A stretch of 64,000 nt of DNA. Source: JAWKIJ01 sp041394325 (GTDB lineage: Bacteria > Actinomycetota > Acidimicrobiia > Acidimicrobiales > Microtrichaceae). The DNA lies in the NCBI GenBank assembly GCA_041394325.1, contig JAWKIJ010000001.1, positions 62,001 through 126,000 on the forward strand. Direction: 5' to 3'. Shown here in pieces: positions 1-8,823 of the stretch (position 1 is its first letter; the number at the start of each line of letters is the position of its first letter). The notes beneath the pieces are model-generated. The model searched no databases. It saw nothing but the letters and a program-made list of their open reading frames with translations, and had not been told where the DNA came from. The position numbers were made by a program, and so were the translations under genes.

Positions 1-1205
1 GCGAAGGCCGCCTCGATCTCGGCGGCCGCCTCCCCGATCGCCACCACCGCCCGCACGGGAGGAGCGAGCCGTGCCATCACCGACAGGTCGAGCCCCTTGT
101 TGCGGCCCCCGGCGATCAACACCACCGACTCGAACCCCGAGACGGCGGCCCGGACCGCGTGCGGCGCGGTGGCCTTGGAGTCGTCGTAGTAGGCGATTCC
201 GTCGACCGTGGCCACGTATTGCACCCGATGCGGCGGGATCCGGAACCCGGAGAGCGCTGCGGCGACGCCGTCCGCGGTCGCGCCACCCGCACACGCCGTC
301 GCCGCGGCTGCGAGGGCGTTGGACACGTCGTGCGGGAGTCGGCGGGCCATCGTCTCGAGCTCGATCACCGCGGTGCCGTCCGGGCCGATGATCGAGCCGT
401 CCCTCACGTACCAACGCCGAACTCCGGGTCGATCGATCCCGACCTCGGTACCCGCGGCGGTGGTGAAGCCGACCGCCTCCGCCGAGGTCGACATCCTCCA
501 GCGGTCGAAGTTCGCGGCGACGACCGGATCGTCCTCGTTGGCGATGCCGACCGAACCCGCCGACAGGTCGCGCCACTGCCGGGCCTTCGCCGCCTCGTAA
601 CCCTCGATGCTGCGATGGACGTCGAGGTGGTCGGGCGCGAAGTTCAGCCACACCGCGGCCCGGGGAACGAAACGCCGGGTCCGCGCCAACCGGAAGGAGG
701 ACGCCTCGACCACGAAGCATTCGACGGTCGGATCGGCGACCGCTGCGACCAGCGGGACGTCGGTGTTCCCGGCGGCCACCGCCTTCACTCCCGAGGCGTT
801 CATCATCGCGCTCACCAGTTCGGTCACCGTCGTCTTGCCGTTGGTCCCGGTGATCGACAGCAGCGGTCGCTCGTCCCAGCGTCGCACGACGTCGAACTCG
901 CTCTCCACCGGGCGGTCGAGCATCGTGGCGACCTCGAAGACGCGGTGACGCTCCGGGAGCCCCGGCGCGGGGATCACGACGTCGGCCCACCGGACCAACC
1001 CGTCGAGATCCTCGGCCCGCCGCATCGTGATACCCGATTCGCGCGCGCGGCGGGCCTCCGGGTCCGAGACCCCCACCCGGTCGTCCACCGCGACGACGTC
1101 GACCGATCGGGATGCCAACGCCGCGCCCAGGGCGAGGTTCGTGACGCCCAACCCACACAGCAGGACGTGCCGCGGTTCGTCGTCGGGGTCGTCGAGGCCG
1201 CTCAT
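1..1205 (-). CDS. murD: UDP-N-acetylmuramoylalanine--D-glutamate ligase MurD (3' end off window)
   Basis: Cytoplasmic ATP-dependent ligase that adds D-Glu to UDP-MurNAc-L-Ala. Translating the minus strand from the ATG at 1205 gives about 401 residues with no stop: an N-terminal nucleotide-binding fold (HVLLCGLGVTN), the Mur-ligase P-loop TGTNGKTT around residue 117, a central NFAPDHLDVH block and the KATAPHAV segment of the C-terminal domain. The ATG overlaps the mraY stop as ATGA, so the two are translationally coupled. The C-terminus lies beyond base 1. Family membership is clear from motifs and dcw context. MurD rather than another Mur ligase follows from the position after mraY. Confidence 0.95.
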   Translation of the reverse strand, partial: MSGLDDPDDEPRHVLLCGLGVTNLALGAALASRSVDVVAVDDRVGVSDPEARRARESGITMRRAEDLDGLVRWADVVIPAPGLPERHRVFEVATMLDRPVESEFDVVRRWDERPLLSITGTNGKTTVTELVSAMMNASGVKAVAAGNTDVPLVAAVADPTVECFVVEASSFRLARTRRFVPRAAVWLNFAPDHLDVHRSIEGYEAAKARQWRDLSAGSVGIANEDDPVVAANFDRWRMSTSAEAVGFTTAAGTEVGIDRPGVRRWYVRDGSIIGPDGTAVIELETMARRLPHDVSNALAAAATACAGGATADGVAAALSGFRIPPHRVQYVATVDGIAYYDDSKATAPHAVRAAVSGFESVVLIAGGRNKGLDLSVMARLAPPVRAVVAIGEAAAEIEAAF

Positions 1206-2260
1206 CCCAATGTGCCGGTGAGTCGCAGGAAATCGCCGTAGAACAGACCGATGCCGATCGCGGTGCACGCCCCCGAGAGCATCCAGAAGCGGATGATGAC
1301 GGTGGTCTCGGGCCAACCCGCCAACTCGAAGTGATGGTGGATCGGCGCCATGCGAAAGACCCTGCGCTTGAAGCGGCGGAAGCTGATCACCTGGATGATC
1401 ACCGAGAGGGTCTCCACCACGAACAGCGCGCCGATGATGGGCAACAGGAGCGCCGTGTTGGTGGTCAGCGCCAGACATGCCATGGCGACCCCGATAGCGA
1501 GGGATCCCGTGTCGCCCATGAAGATCTTGGCCGGTGCGGCGTTCCACCAGAGGTAGCCGGCGCACGCTCCCATCATCGACGCGGCGATCACGGCGAGGTC
1601 CAGGCCGAAGGACTGTGGATCGGCGGTGAGCTGGTAGACCACCGGATGCCGGTAGGTCCAGAAGCCGATCGCCGCGAACGCGCTGAACACGAAGATGGAA
1701 CTCCCGGCCGCGAGGCCGTCGAGGCCGTCGGTGAGGTTCACGCCGTTGGACGTGGAAAGGATCAGCAGTACCGCCCAGATCACCCAGCCGACCTTGCCGA
1801 GGTTGGCCCAACTCGCGTCGAAGCTGTTCCACCGCGTGAAGCCGAGCTCGGTGTGTTGTTTGGTCTGGGAGACCACGAGCACTGCGAAGCCGACGGCAAC
1901 GGTGAGCAGCCCGGCCATCTTCGCCCCCTTCGAGAGGCCGAGATTCCGTTCGTTGCGCACCTTGATGACGTCGTCGAGGACTCCGACGAATCCGGCACCC
2001 GCGATCGCAGCCATGACGAACAGGCCACGTTGTGTGTAGGTCCCGCGGTAGCGGCCGGACACGAAGTAGCTCACGAGGGCGGCGACCACGATCGCGAGCC
2101 CGCCCATCGTCGGTGTCCCCGCCTTGACGGTGTGACCCTCGGGGGCGTCCTCGTGAATCGGCTGGCCGAGGTTGACCCGTCGTAGGACGCGGATCAACAG
2201 GAGCGTTCCGAACAACGACACGAACGAGGACAGGCCGACGGCGACGAAGATCCGGATCAC
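1202..2260 (-). CDS. mraY: Phospho-N-acetylmuramoyl-pentapeptide transferase MraY
   Basis: Integral membrane enzyme that moves phospho-MurNAc-pentapeptide onto undecaprenyl phosphate to form lipid I. The protein is 352 aa with about ten hydrophobic segments. Family landmarks are GHTVKAGTPTMGG near residue 50, NLTDGLDGLA (substrate/Mg site) in the middle, FMGDTGSLA, and the C-terminal APIHHHFE histidine motif. The start is GTG at 2260, overlapping the murE stop as GTGA. That overlap leaves no room for murF, which usually sits between murE and mraY. Downstream it overlaps murD. Confidence 0.97.
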   Translation of the reverse strand: MIRIFVAVGLSSFVSLFGTLLLIRVLRRVNLGQPIHEDAPEGHTVKAGTPTMGGLAIVVAALVSYFVSGRYRGTYTQRGLFVMAAIAGAGFVGVLDDVIKVRNERNLGLSKGAKMAGLLTVAVGFAVLVVSQTKQHTELGFTRWNSFDASWANLGKVGWVIWAVLLILSTSNGVNLTDGLDGLAAGSSIFVFSAFAAIGFWTYRHPVVYQLTADPQSFGLDLAVIAASMMGACAGYLWWNAAPAKIFMGDTGSLAIGVAMACLALTTNTALLLPIIGALFVVETLSVIIQVISFRRFKRRVFRMAPIHHHFELAGWPETTVIIRFWMLSGACTAIGIGLFYGDFLRLTGTLG

Positions 2261-3723
2261 GACGGGACCTCGCCGAGGGATTGCCGGACCGGAGCGTCGA
2301 CCGCGAGGGAGCGGACGACCTCCCGGTCGTCGAAGTGGACGGCCGCATCACCGATGATCTGGGTGGTCTCGTGACCCTTCCCGGCGACGACCACCACATC
2401 GCCCGGCGCGGCCGTCGCCAACGCGGCCGCGATCGCGTCGCGCCGGTCGAGTACGACCTGGACCCGGGCATCGGACTCCCGGCCGGCGATCCGCGTTCCC
2501 GCGAGTACCTGCGCAGCGATGCTCGACGGGTCCTCCCCGCGGGCATTGTCCGTGGTGACGATGACGACGTCGGACGCGTCCGCCGCGGCCCTGCCCATGA
2601 GGGGCCGCTTGCCGTGATCCCGATCGCCACCGCAACCGAACACGGTGATCACGCGGCCCCCCTCGTTCACCTCGCGCACCGTGGCCAGCACGTTCTCGAG
2701 AGCCTCGGGTGTATGTGCGTAGTCGACGATGGCCGACACGCCCCCACCGACGTCGATCCGTTCGAAGCGTCCGGGTGGAGGGGTCAGACCCTCCATCGCG
2801 GCCGCCACGTCGTCGACCCCGTGACCGAGGGCGACGAGGGTCTCGGCCGCGGCGAGCGCGTTGGAGACGTTGAACCGCCCGACGAGCGGCACGGCGACGC
2901 GTCGGCCACGCCATCGGAATCTCGAACCGGACATGTCCATCACGAGGTCCTCGGCATCGTCGAGGCCGTAGGGCACCACGCTCAGGCCCGCCCTGTGGGA
3001 CACGTCGAGGAGCAGTCGCCCGTGCACGTCGTCGCGGTTGAGGACGACGAGGTCGGTGAACGACGGGTGGAAGAGCCTCGCCTTGGCAGCGAAGTACTGC
3101 TCACGGGTGCCGTGGTAGTCGAGGTGGTCCACGCCCAGGTTGGTGAACACCGCGACCGCGAAGCGGATTCCCTCGACGCGGTGACGGTCGAGGGCGTGGG
3201 AGGAGACCTCGATCGCCGCGCGACGCGACCCGGCGTCCAGGAATCCCCGGAGTGCCGCCCACAGTTCGGGTGCCTCGGGGGTCGTGCGCGGGCCGGTCAG
3301 AGTGCCGACCACCCCGCAGGGGACACCCAGGTCCGTGGAGAGTTCCGCGATCAGCCGCGACACGGTGGTCTTCCCGTTGGTCCCGGTGACCCCGATCACT
3401 TCGAGGCCATGGCGAGTGGGATCCCCGAACAGGAGCGCCGCGGCGGGACCCATCGCGCCCCGCGAGTCGGCGACCACGATCTGGGCGACGTCGAGGTCGA
3501 GCCGACGCTCGACCAACAGGGCGGTCGCACCGGCGGCGACGGCGTCGGTGGCGAAGTCGTGACCGTCGCTCCGCTCTCCGACGACGCAGCAGAACAACGA
3601 TCCGGCCACGACCGATCGCGAGTCGTGGGTGATGTGGGTGACGTGAATCGATCCGGAGCCGTCGGGTCCGACGACGCTCCCCCCGATCGCGCCGGCGAGT
3701 CGGGCGACCTCCACCTCAACCAC
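2257..3723 (-). CDS. murE: UDP-N-acetylmuramyl-tripeptide synthetase MurE
   Basis: Adds the third stem-peptide residue to UDP-MurNAc-L-Ala-D-Glu. With the GTG at 3723 it is 488 aa; an in-frame GTG at 3714 is also possible, and the longer open frame upstream is only ftsI read in another frame. P-loop TGTNGKTT is near residue 114, EVSSHALDRHRVEG follows, and AGKGHET lies near the C-terminus. The substrate loop at about 392-395 reads DNAR where meso-DAP enzymes usually have DNPR. The arginine that contacts the DAP carboxylate is kept, so meso-DAP specificity is my inference. The start overlaps the end of ftsI. Confidence 0.96.
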   Translation of the reverse strand: MVEVEVARLAGAIGGSVVGPDGSGSIHVTHITHDSRSVVAGSLFCCVVGERSDGHDFATDAVAAGATALLVERRLDLDVAQIVVADSRGAMGPAAALLFGDPTRHGLEVIGVTGTNGKTTVSRLIAELSTDLGVPCGVVGTLTGPRTTPEAPELWAALRGFLDAGSRRAAIEVSSHALDRHRVEGIRFAVAVFTNLGVDHLDYHGTREQYFAAKARLFHPSFTDLVVLNRDDVHGRLLLDVSHRAGLSVVPYGLDDAEDLVMDMSGSRFRWRGRRVAVPLVGRFNVSNALAAAETLVALGHGVDDVAAAMEGLTPPPGRFERIDVGGGVSAIVDYAHTPEALENVLATVREVNEGGRVITVFGCGGDRDHGKRPLMGRAAADASDVVIVTTDNARGEDPSSIAAQVLAGTRIAGRESDARVQVVLDRRDAIAAALATAAPGDVVVVAGKGHETTQIIGDAAVHFDDREVVRSLAVDAPVRQSLGEVPS

Positions 3724-5869
3724 GGGTGCTCCCGTTGGAGGGTGGTCCGGTGCCGGCCGCCGCCAACGCGGCCGCGGCGGCGGGGCTCGACGACGGAGTC
3801 GGACCCGCTGGGGGCAGGGGTGCGACAGGTGCCGCAGGAGGAAGTGTGGTGGGAACGGTGGGAGGCGGGGCGGCGGCCCGGGGAGCGCGGATGAGGCCAC
3901 CGCCGTCGATCGCCTCGGTGTCGACCGCGACGGCGTAGCGACGCACGACCTCGTTCGCGAGCGAGGTGAACAGCGGGCCCGCCGCGCCGGCGCCCGACTG
4001 GTGGTGTGCGGGCTCGTCGATCATGACGATGATGGAGAACTGCGGTTTCGAAGCCGGGAAGAAGCCGACGAACGTGGCCGCGTACTTGCGGTTGCCGGGG
4101 CTCCCGTACCCGCCGCCGGGAAGCGGCTTCCACGCGGTGCCGGTCTTTCCCGCGAGTTCGAGGCCCGGGATGCGGATCTTCTTGCCGGTCCCCTCCTCGA
4201 CCACCTTTCGAAGGCCCTCGGTGAGCATTGCCGCGGTCCTGCTGGACAGGACCCGGTGCGGTTCGGGGACCGACGGGGTGAGGCGTCGGCCGTCGGCGGA
4301 GACGACGCTTCGGATCAGGCGTGGCGCGACGTACATCCCGTCGTTGGCGACCGCGTTGTAGGCGGCCCAGATCTGCATCGGCGTTGCCGTGAGTGCCTGA
4401 CCGATCGCCATGGCGGCCAGATCGGACGCCGCCCCCTGACGGGGATCGCGGACGATCCCCTTGCTCTGGCGAACGTCGCGGATGGGGGTCTCGCGACCGA
4501 ACCCGAAGTCGGAGAGGGCGTCCAGGTACGCCTGGACGCGTTTGGCCGCCTCGAGGTGCTGGACCACCTGGATCGTCCCCACGTTCGAGGACTGCGCGAA
4601 CACGTCGTCGATGGTCATCGTCTCAGGGGCGTGGGAGTGGGAGTCCCGGATCGTGCGGTCGGCGATCTTGATCTCGTCGGGAACCACCTCGGTCGACTCG
4701 GGGGTCACCACTCCCTGTTCGTATGCGGTGGCGATCACGGGGAGCTTCATCACCGAACCGGGCTCGTAGGCGACGAGCGCCTGGTTGACCGAATCCTGGA
4801 CGACCGTCGAGTCGGGGCGACGGACGACCGACGCGTTGGCGTAGACCTCGCCCGTCGCGGGCCGACCGATCACCACCGTGCCGCCCTTCGCCCCGAGGGC
4901 CTCCACCTGTTCGGCGAGCGCGTCCTCCGCGGCCAATTGCAGCGCACGGTCGAGGGTGACCGTGACATCGGCGCCGTTCGACGGCTTCGAGATGATGCGC
5001 CGGCTTCCGGGGACCTCCGCCCCGTCGCGGTTCACCCGGTGCTCCATCCTGCCCGCCACCGACCGCAGCACGGGATCGTAGGAACGCTCGATCCCCGAGA
5101 TCGCCTTGGCGGCCTCCACCCGGTCGGAGTCGTCGTTGAACCAACCCAGCACCGAACGGGCCAGCGTGCCGTCGACCTCGACGCGGGTGGGTTCGGTCCG
5201 GAGCACGATTCCCGGGACCCCGAGTGCGGAGATCCTGCGGGCGACCTCGGGGGCGACGCGGCGGGCAACCAGCGAGTCGTTCGTGTCGGGTGCCTGGATC
5301 GCGTCGAGTACCTGTCCCCTCGGGAGCTTCAGAATCGCGGCGAGCTCGGTCGCCACCTCGGCCGGGCGCTTGGGTGAGCGGGGATCCGCAAGGACCGACG
5401 GATCGACCGCAACCCGCTTGGTGGGGATCGAAACGACCAGCGGGGCGCCCTCGCGATCTCGGATCGCTCCACGTTCGGCGTACATCGTCACCCGTCGCAG
5501 GTACCGGTCCGGGCCGAAGCTCCGGGAGTCCTTCGGCGCGAACATGCCGATCCACGCCACTCGGCACACCAATGTGAGGAACAGGAGCACGACGAGCGCG
5601 TACGGGATCGCGAGGCGGACCCGGGTTGCGATCCCCCGACGTCGGGGGGTGACGCCGAGCGGGCGTCGGCCGGTGGCGCGAGCCCTCGCGCCACCGGCCT
5701 GACGCGCACCGGCGCCGGGGAACCACACCTTTCGACGTCGACCCGAGGTCGACGCGTCCGAGACCCTGCCCTTGCGGACCGTCGACGCCGAAGTCCGGCT
5801 GCGACGCGCGTCGGATTCGATCCGTCCACGGGAGGGTGGGCCGACTGCTCGCAGGGTGTCGCCGGACAC
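3716..5869 (-). CDS. ftsI: Septal peptidoglycan transpeptidase FtsI (PBP3)
   Basis: Class B penicillin-binding protein that cross-links septal peptidoglycan. It is 717 aa from GTG 5869. The first 85 residues are basic and Ser/Arg-rich, then one membrane anchor at about 86-110. The PBP-dimer domain begins with AERGAIRDREGAPL near 131. Catalytic motifs are intact: SVMK (372-375), SSN (427-429) and KTGT (575-578). The last 55 residues form a Pro/Ala tail. It starts 2 bp after the ftsL stop and overlaps murE. Both the basic cytoplasmic extension and the proline-rich tail are longer than in E. coli-type FtsI. Confidence 0.97.
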   Translation of the reverse strand: MSGDTLRAVGPPSRGRIESDARRSRTSASTVRKGRVSDASTSGRRRKVWFPGAGARQAGGARARATGRRPLGVTPRRRGIATRVRLAIPYALVVLLFLTLVCRVAWIGMFAPKDSRSFGPDRYLRRVTMYAERGAIRDREGAPLVVSIPTKRVAVDPSVLADPRSPKRPAEVATELAAILKLPRGQVLDAIQAPDTNDSLVARRVAPEVARRISALGVPGIVLRTEPTRVEVDGTLARSVLGWFNDDSDRVEAAKAISGIERSYDPVLRSVAGRMEHRVNRDGAEVPGSRRIISKPSNGADVTVTLDRALQLAAEDALAEQVEALGAKGGTVVIGRPATGEVYANASVVRRPDSTVVQDSVNQALVAYEPGSVMKLPVIATAYEQGVVTPESTEVVPDEIKIADRTIRDSHSHAPETMTIDDVFAQSSNVGTIQVVQHLEAAKRVQAYLDALSDFGFGRETPIRDVRQSKGIVRDPRQGAASDLAAMAIGQALTATPMQIWAAYNAVANDGMYVAPRLIRSVVSADGRRLTPSVPEPHRVLSSRTAAMLTEGLRKVVEEGTGKKIRIPGLELAGKTGTAWKPLPGGGYGSPGNRKYAATFVGFFPASKPQFSIIVMIDEPAHHQSGAGAAGPLFTSLANEVVRRYAVAVDTEAIDGGGLIRAPRAAAPPPTVPTTLPPAAPVAPLPPAGPTPSSSPAAAAALAAAGTGPPSNGSTRG

Positions 5870-5871
5870 GG

Positions 5872-6267
5872 TCAGCGCCCGCCCGGCTCGACGGGAGCGA
5901 TCACGCCGCGGGGACTCGGCACGGACCTGGCGTCCGCTCCGTCCACCATTCCCAACCGCTGTTCGGCCACCTCACGGAGCCGCTCGGTCGACTGCGCCGT
6001 CGTGAGTTGCTCGACGAGGTCCTGGTTCGTCGCACGGAGCTCGTCGATGCGGTTCTGGACCGTGTCGAGCTCGCGTTGGCGGTTGATGAGCGACACCTGC
6101 ATTCCCAACGCGATCGAGACCAGCACGAGGACGGCGACGATCGCCTTGCCGACCCGTACCGAACGCCGACGCGCCGCCACCGCGTCGCGTGCCGCAACCG
6201 GAGCGGGACGCGACGCGACGGCGGGTCGCGCGACGCGCGGCGGCCGGTTCGGGGCGGCGACGTTCAC
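5872..6267 (-). CDS. ftsL: Cell-division protein FtsL-like, single-pass coiled coil
   Basis: 131 aa from GTG 6267, which overlaps the rsmH stop as GTGA. A Pro/Arg/Ala-rich cytoplasmic tail is followed by one membrane helix (IVAVLVLVSIALGMQVSL) and a heptad-like segment (RQRELDTVQNRIDEL...), then REVAEQRLGM, the short motif typical of FtsL/DivIC ends. Known FtsL proteins join FtsB/DivIC and FtsQ to activate FtsW-FtsI. Sequence identity in this family is always weak, so the name rests mainly on topology and on its place between rsmH and ftsI. Confidence 0.85.
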   Translation of the reverse strand: MNVAAPNRPPRVARPAVASRPAPVAARDAVAARRRSVRVGKAIVAVLVLVSIALGMQVSLINRQRELDTVQNRIDELRATNQDLVEQLTTAQSTERLREVAEQRLGMVDGADARSVPSPRGVIAPVEPGGR

Positions 6268-7307
6268 GACGCGGCACCCCGCTGCTCGCCACCGAGCGGG
6301 AGCATCTCCGCATCGTCGAGCGGCAACGCCTCGACGGCTCGACGCTTGGCCGAACGCGATCGCGGGTTGCGCTCGATCTCCTCGGCGGAGGCGGGCCGGG
6401 CCCGTCGGCCCAGGAGCTTGATCCGCGGCCGGGCTCCACACACGCAGTCCAGACCGGGGGGGCACCTGCAGTCGCCGGTCTCCGCGCGGCGGAAGCGTTC
6501 CTTGACGATACGGTCCTCGAGCGAGTGGTAGCTGATGACCACGGCCCGGCCGCCGGGCAGGAGCAGGTCGATCGCCTCGTCGAGTGCGTCGGCGAGTTGC
6601 CCCAACTCGTCGTTCGTCTCGACTCTCAGGGCCTGAAACGTCCGCCGGGCAGGATGTCCACCCTTCCTGCGGGCCGGCGCGGGAATCGACTCCGCCACGA
6701 TCCCGGCGAGCCGGGTGGTCGACTCGATCGGACGTCCGGCGACGATGTTGTGGGCGATACGACCGGCGTAACGCTCCTCGCCGTACCGACGGATCACGTC
6801 CGCCAGCTCGGCGGCGCTGTACCCGTTGACGACGTCGAGCGCGCTGAAGGGTTGATCGGGATCCATGCGCAGGTCCGGCACCGCCTCGTTGCTGTGGGAG
6901 AAGCCCCGTTCGGGATGGTCGAGTTGGGGGGAGCTGACCCCGAGGTCCATCAACACGCCCGACACGTGGTCGACGTCGAGTTCGCGGACGGCGTCGGTCA
7001 TGTCGGCGAACCTCCCGCGGACGACGCGGGCCCGGCCCCCGAAGCGCCGCAGGCGGCGGGTCGCCTCGTCGATCGCGTGTGGGTCGCGGTCGATGCCGAG
7101 AACCGTGAGGTCGTCTCGGGCGTCCAGGATCGCCTCGCTGTGGCCTGCACCTCCCACGGTTGCGTCGATGACCACGCCGGGTGGCACGGCCGCGAACAGC
7201 GCGACGACCTCGGCCAGCATGACCGGCGTGTGCCGGAACACACGGGGGCCGCGATCGGTGTGGGGGCCGCCGGGGTCGCGTGTCGCATCGTCGGAACCTC
7301 CGCTCAC
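6264..7307 (-). CDS. rsmH: 16S rRNA (cytosine-1402-N4)-methyltransferase RsmH
   Basis: SAM-dependent methyltransferase for C1402 in the ribosomal P site. It is 347 aa from GTG 7307, overlapping the mraZ stop as GTGA. It opens with HTPVMLAEVV, then the SAM motif IDATVGGAGHSEAIL, GVLMDLGVSSPQLD, RGFSHSNEAVPDLRMD and, near the C-terminus, ISYHSLEDRIVK. A Cys-rich stretch (CRCPPGLDCVCG) follows, as in other members. It is the second gene of the dcw operon. Confidence 0.97.
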   Translation of the reverse strand: MSGGSDDATRDPGGPHTDRGPRVFRHTPVMLAEVVALFAAVPPGVVIDATVGGAGHSEAILDARDDLTVLGIDRDPHAIDEATRRLRRFGGRARVVRGRFADMTDAVRELDVDHVSGVLMDLGVSSPQLDHPERGFSHSNEAVPDLRMDPDQPFSALDVVNGYSAAELADVIRRYGEERYAGRIAHNIVAGRPIESTTRLAGIVAESIPAPARRKGGHPARRTFQALRVETNDELGQLADALDEAIDLLLPGGRAVVISYHSLEDRIVKERFRRAETGDCRCPPGLDCVCGARPRIKLLGRRARPASAEEIERNPRSRSAKRRAVEALPLDDAEMLPLGGEQRGAAS

Positions 7308-7810
7308 GACACCAGGAACCGGCCGAACGGAAGCTCTTCGAGCAGGGTGACCGCCGCGTCGAGGTCCGCCGCGGGAGCGACCTCGGGCACCGAGATCGAC
7401 AGATGGTCGTGGAGCCCGACGACCGTGACGGCCTTGTCGATTCCGAGATGCTCCCGGAATCGCGGCGGGATCTGGAACCGACCCTGCGAGTCGACCCTGA
7501 CCTCCTGGGTGAGAGCGAGGTACGCGTCGAAGGCGCCCCTGTCGCCGGCGGACCCGTCGCCGTTGCGCGTCCACTCGACGGATCGTTCGAGGAACCGCTT
7601 CCAGCGGCGACCGTCGCACAAGGCCATCCGGCCGTGGCGCAACGTCAGGTAGCCGGGCAGGTCCTTGAAGTGCTCACGGTAGACGGGTGGGATCGAGATC
7701 CGGCCCGCCTTGTCCACGCCGTACTCGAAGGTGCCGGTGTAGCTCGCGAGGTGCTCGGACGGTTCGACCCCTGAGGACCCGATCAGGTCATCCTCGCCTT
7801 TTTGCTCCAC
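7304..7810 (-). CDS. mraZ: Transcriptional regulator MraZ
   Basis: DNA-binding repressor of its own dcw operon. Two SpoVT/AbrB-like halves are visible: TGTFEYGVDKAGRISIPP and, about 70 residues on, DSQGRFQIPPRFREH. I place the start at GTG 7810 (168 aa) because a TACCGT -10 element ends 8 bp before it. The in-frame GTG at 7838-7840 would fall inside the presumed MraZ operator. Even so, about 20 residues precede the usual MraZ N-terminus. Its stop overlaps rsmH. Confidence 0.92.
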   Translation of the reverse strand: MEQKGEDDLIGSSGVEPSEHLASYTGTFEYGVDKAGRISIPPVYREHFKDLPGYLTLRHGRMALCDGRRWKRFLERSVEWTRNGDGSAGDRGAFDAYLALTQEVRVDSQGRFQIPPRFREHLGIDKAVTVVGLHDHLSISVPEVAPAADLDAAVTLLEELPFGRFLVS

Positions 7811-7814
7811 GAGG

Positions 7815-7839
7815 AGCCACGGTAACCCAATCTCACCCA
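7815..7839 (-). promoter_or_regulatory. mraZ promoter -10 and MraZ operator boxes
   Basis: On the minus strand TGGGT (7839-7835), TGGGT (7829-7825) and a degenerate TGGCT (7819-7815) recur at an exact 10-bp period. This matches the TGGGN-N5 array bound by MraZ in other bacteria. A TACCGT -10 (7824-7819) lies within the array, 8 bp before GTG 7810, so bound MraZ would block RNA polymerase. The third box is imperfect. Confidence 0.7.
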
Positions 7840-7931
7840 CTCTCCCGGAGCCATTCGAGCGAGAAATTCAGAAAAGATCGCGTCTGGAAGTACCTGAACA
7901 ACCTTGATCAGACATGATACGCGTGTAATTT

Positions 7932-7945
7932 CGAACACTCGTTCA
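7932..7945. promoter_or_regulatory. LexA/SOS-like palindrome upstream of mraZ
   Basis: CGAACACTCGTTCA contains GAAC-N4-GTTC, the core of Gram-positive LexA boxes (CGAACRNRYGTTCG), with mismatches at two outer positions. The overlapping GTTCACACTGAAC is also a perfect inverted repeat. The site lies in an A/T-richer island about 120 bp upstream of mraZ. An eight-base core can occur by chance about once in a window this size. Confidence 0.35.
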
Positions 7946-8032
7946 CACTGAACGTGAGATTTCGACCGCCCTAGGCGTTGCCACTGGTAGTGAGGATCCC
8001 GCCCTGTTCGGTGACCGCGAAGACCCGCGGGG

Positions 8033-8733
8033 TCATCGACACGGAGCGACTCGGACCTGTTCGACCATGCCCTCGAACAGGTCCTCGGGTTGGACGTCGA
8101 CGGCCGCGACCGACGAGGTGAGACGTCGGACCAACCGAGCGTGCAGGCCGACATCGGCCGGCGGTGCCATGAGGCCCACCATCTCCACCGGATCGAATCG
8201 CAGCGGCACCATGGTCAGGAAGCGCGGCGCGCCTCGACCGGCGCTGACAGATTCCCACCACCTTGGCACCGTCGACGGTCACCTCGCCGGGCCCGACCCC
8301 TGCGAAGCAGACGATCGCCCCGAGATCACGCTCGACCGCAGTCCCACGATGCACCTCGATCGGCCTCCCGCGGGCCGGGCCGCTGAGCACACGGGCGAAA
8401 CACTCGCCCAACCACAGCGCGGCGACGCCGACGTCGTCGGACCACCACGGGGCCGACGGGTCGATGGTCACATCGATCCAGCACGACTCACCGGGTCGCA
8501 CCAACACGGCCCCTCCGCCCGCACGGCGGCGGTGCACGCCGAGTCCGAGCGACCGGGCGGCGTGCACATCGACGACCGAGGAGGCCTGCGCGCTCCCCAG
8601 GACGATCCCCTCGGTGGTCGGGAGCACCAGGTCGATCCGTCCCGTCGCACCGGGGTGGGACGTCCAAGTCGGCGGACCGGCGCAACTCCTCGGCGAGGCT
8701 GCCGGCGCGGGTCCGGACCTCCCACGATGCCAC
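8033..8733 (-). pseudogene. Lipoate/biotin-ligase-like protein, two frameshifts
   Basis: Reconstructed across frames it begins MASWEVRTRAG (GTG 8733), continues LPTTEGIVLGSAQASSVVD, then GLGVHRRRAGGGAVLV (the RRxxGGG substrate loop of the BPL/LplA fold), AKVVGICQR and, in another frame, FLTMVPLRFDP, ending at 8033. That order is typical of lipoate-protein-ligase-A-fold proteins, which load lipoyl or octanoyl groups on carrier domains. One frame change falls near 8675 in a CCCC run; another lies near 8247 in a GC-rich stretch. The exact substrate cannot be told. No lipoyl-domain gene lies nearby. Confidence 0.6.
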
Positions 8734-8809
8734 GGTTCGACGCTACCGGCCTTCCCGTCGCGCCGGCGCCTCGGTTCCCCCCGGCGAGGTCAGCCCTCCG
8801 CCCGGCTCC

Positions 8810-8815
8810 TAACCT
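8810..8815 (+). promoter_or_regulatory. -10 element TAACCT, leaderless Nudix gene
   Basis: TAACCT ends 8 bp before the ATG at 8824, and no Shine-Dalgarno sequence is present. This spacing fits a leaderless transcript. Confidence 0.5.
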
Positions 8816-8823
8816 GCGCCCCG

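Noticed and set aside
7971..8630. A single intact 218-aa gene ending at 7971
   Set aside because: Its last 75 residues are out-of-frame. The family C-terminus is in the frame ending at 8033.
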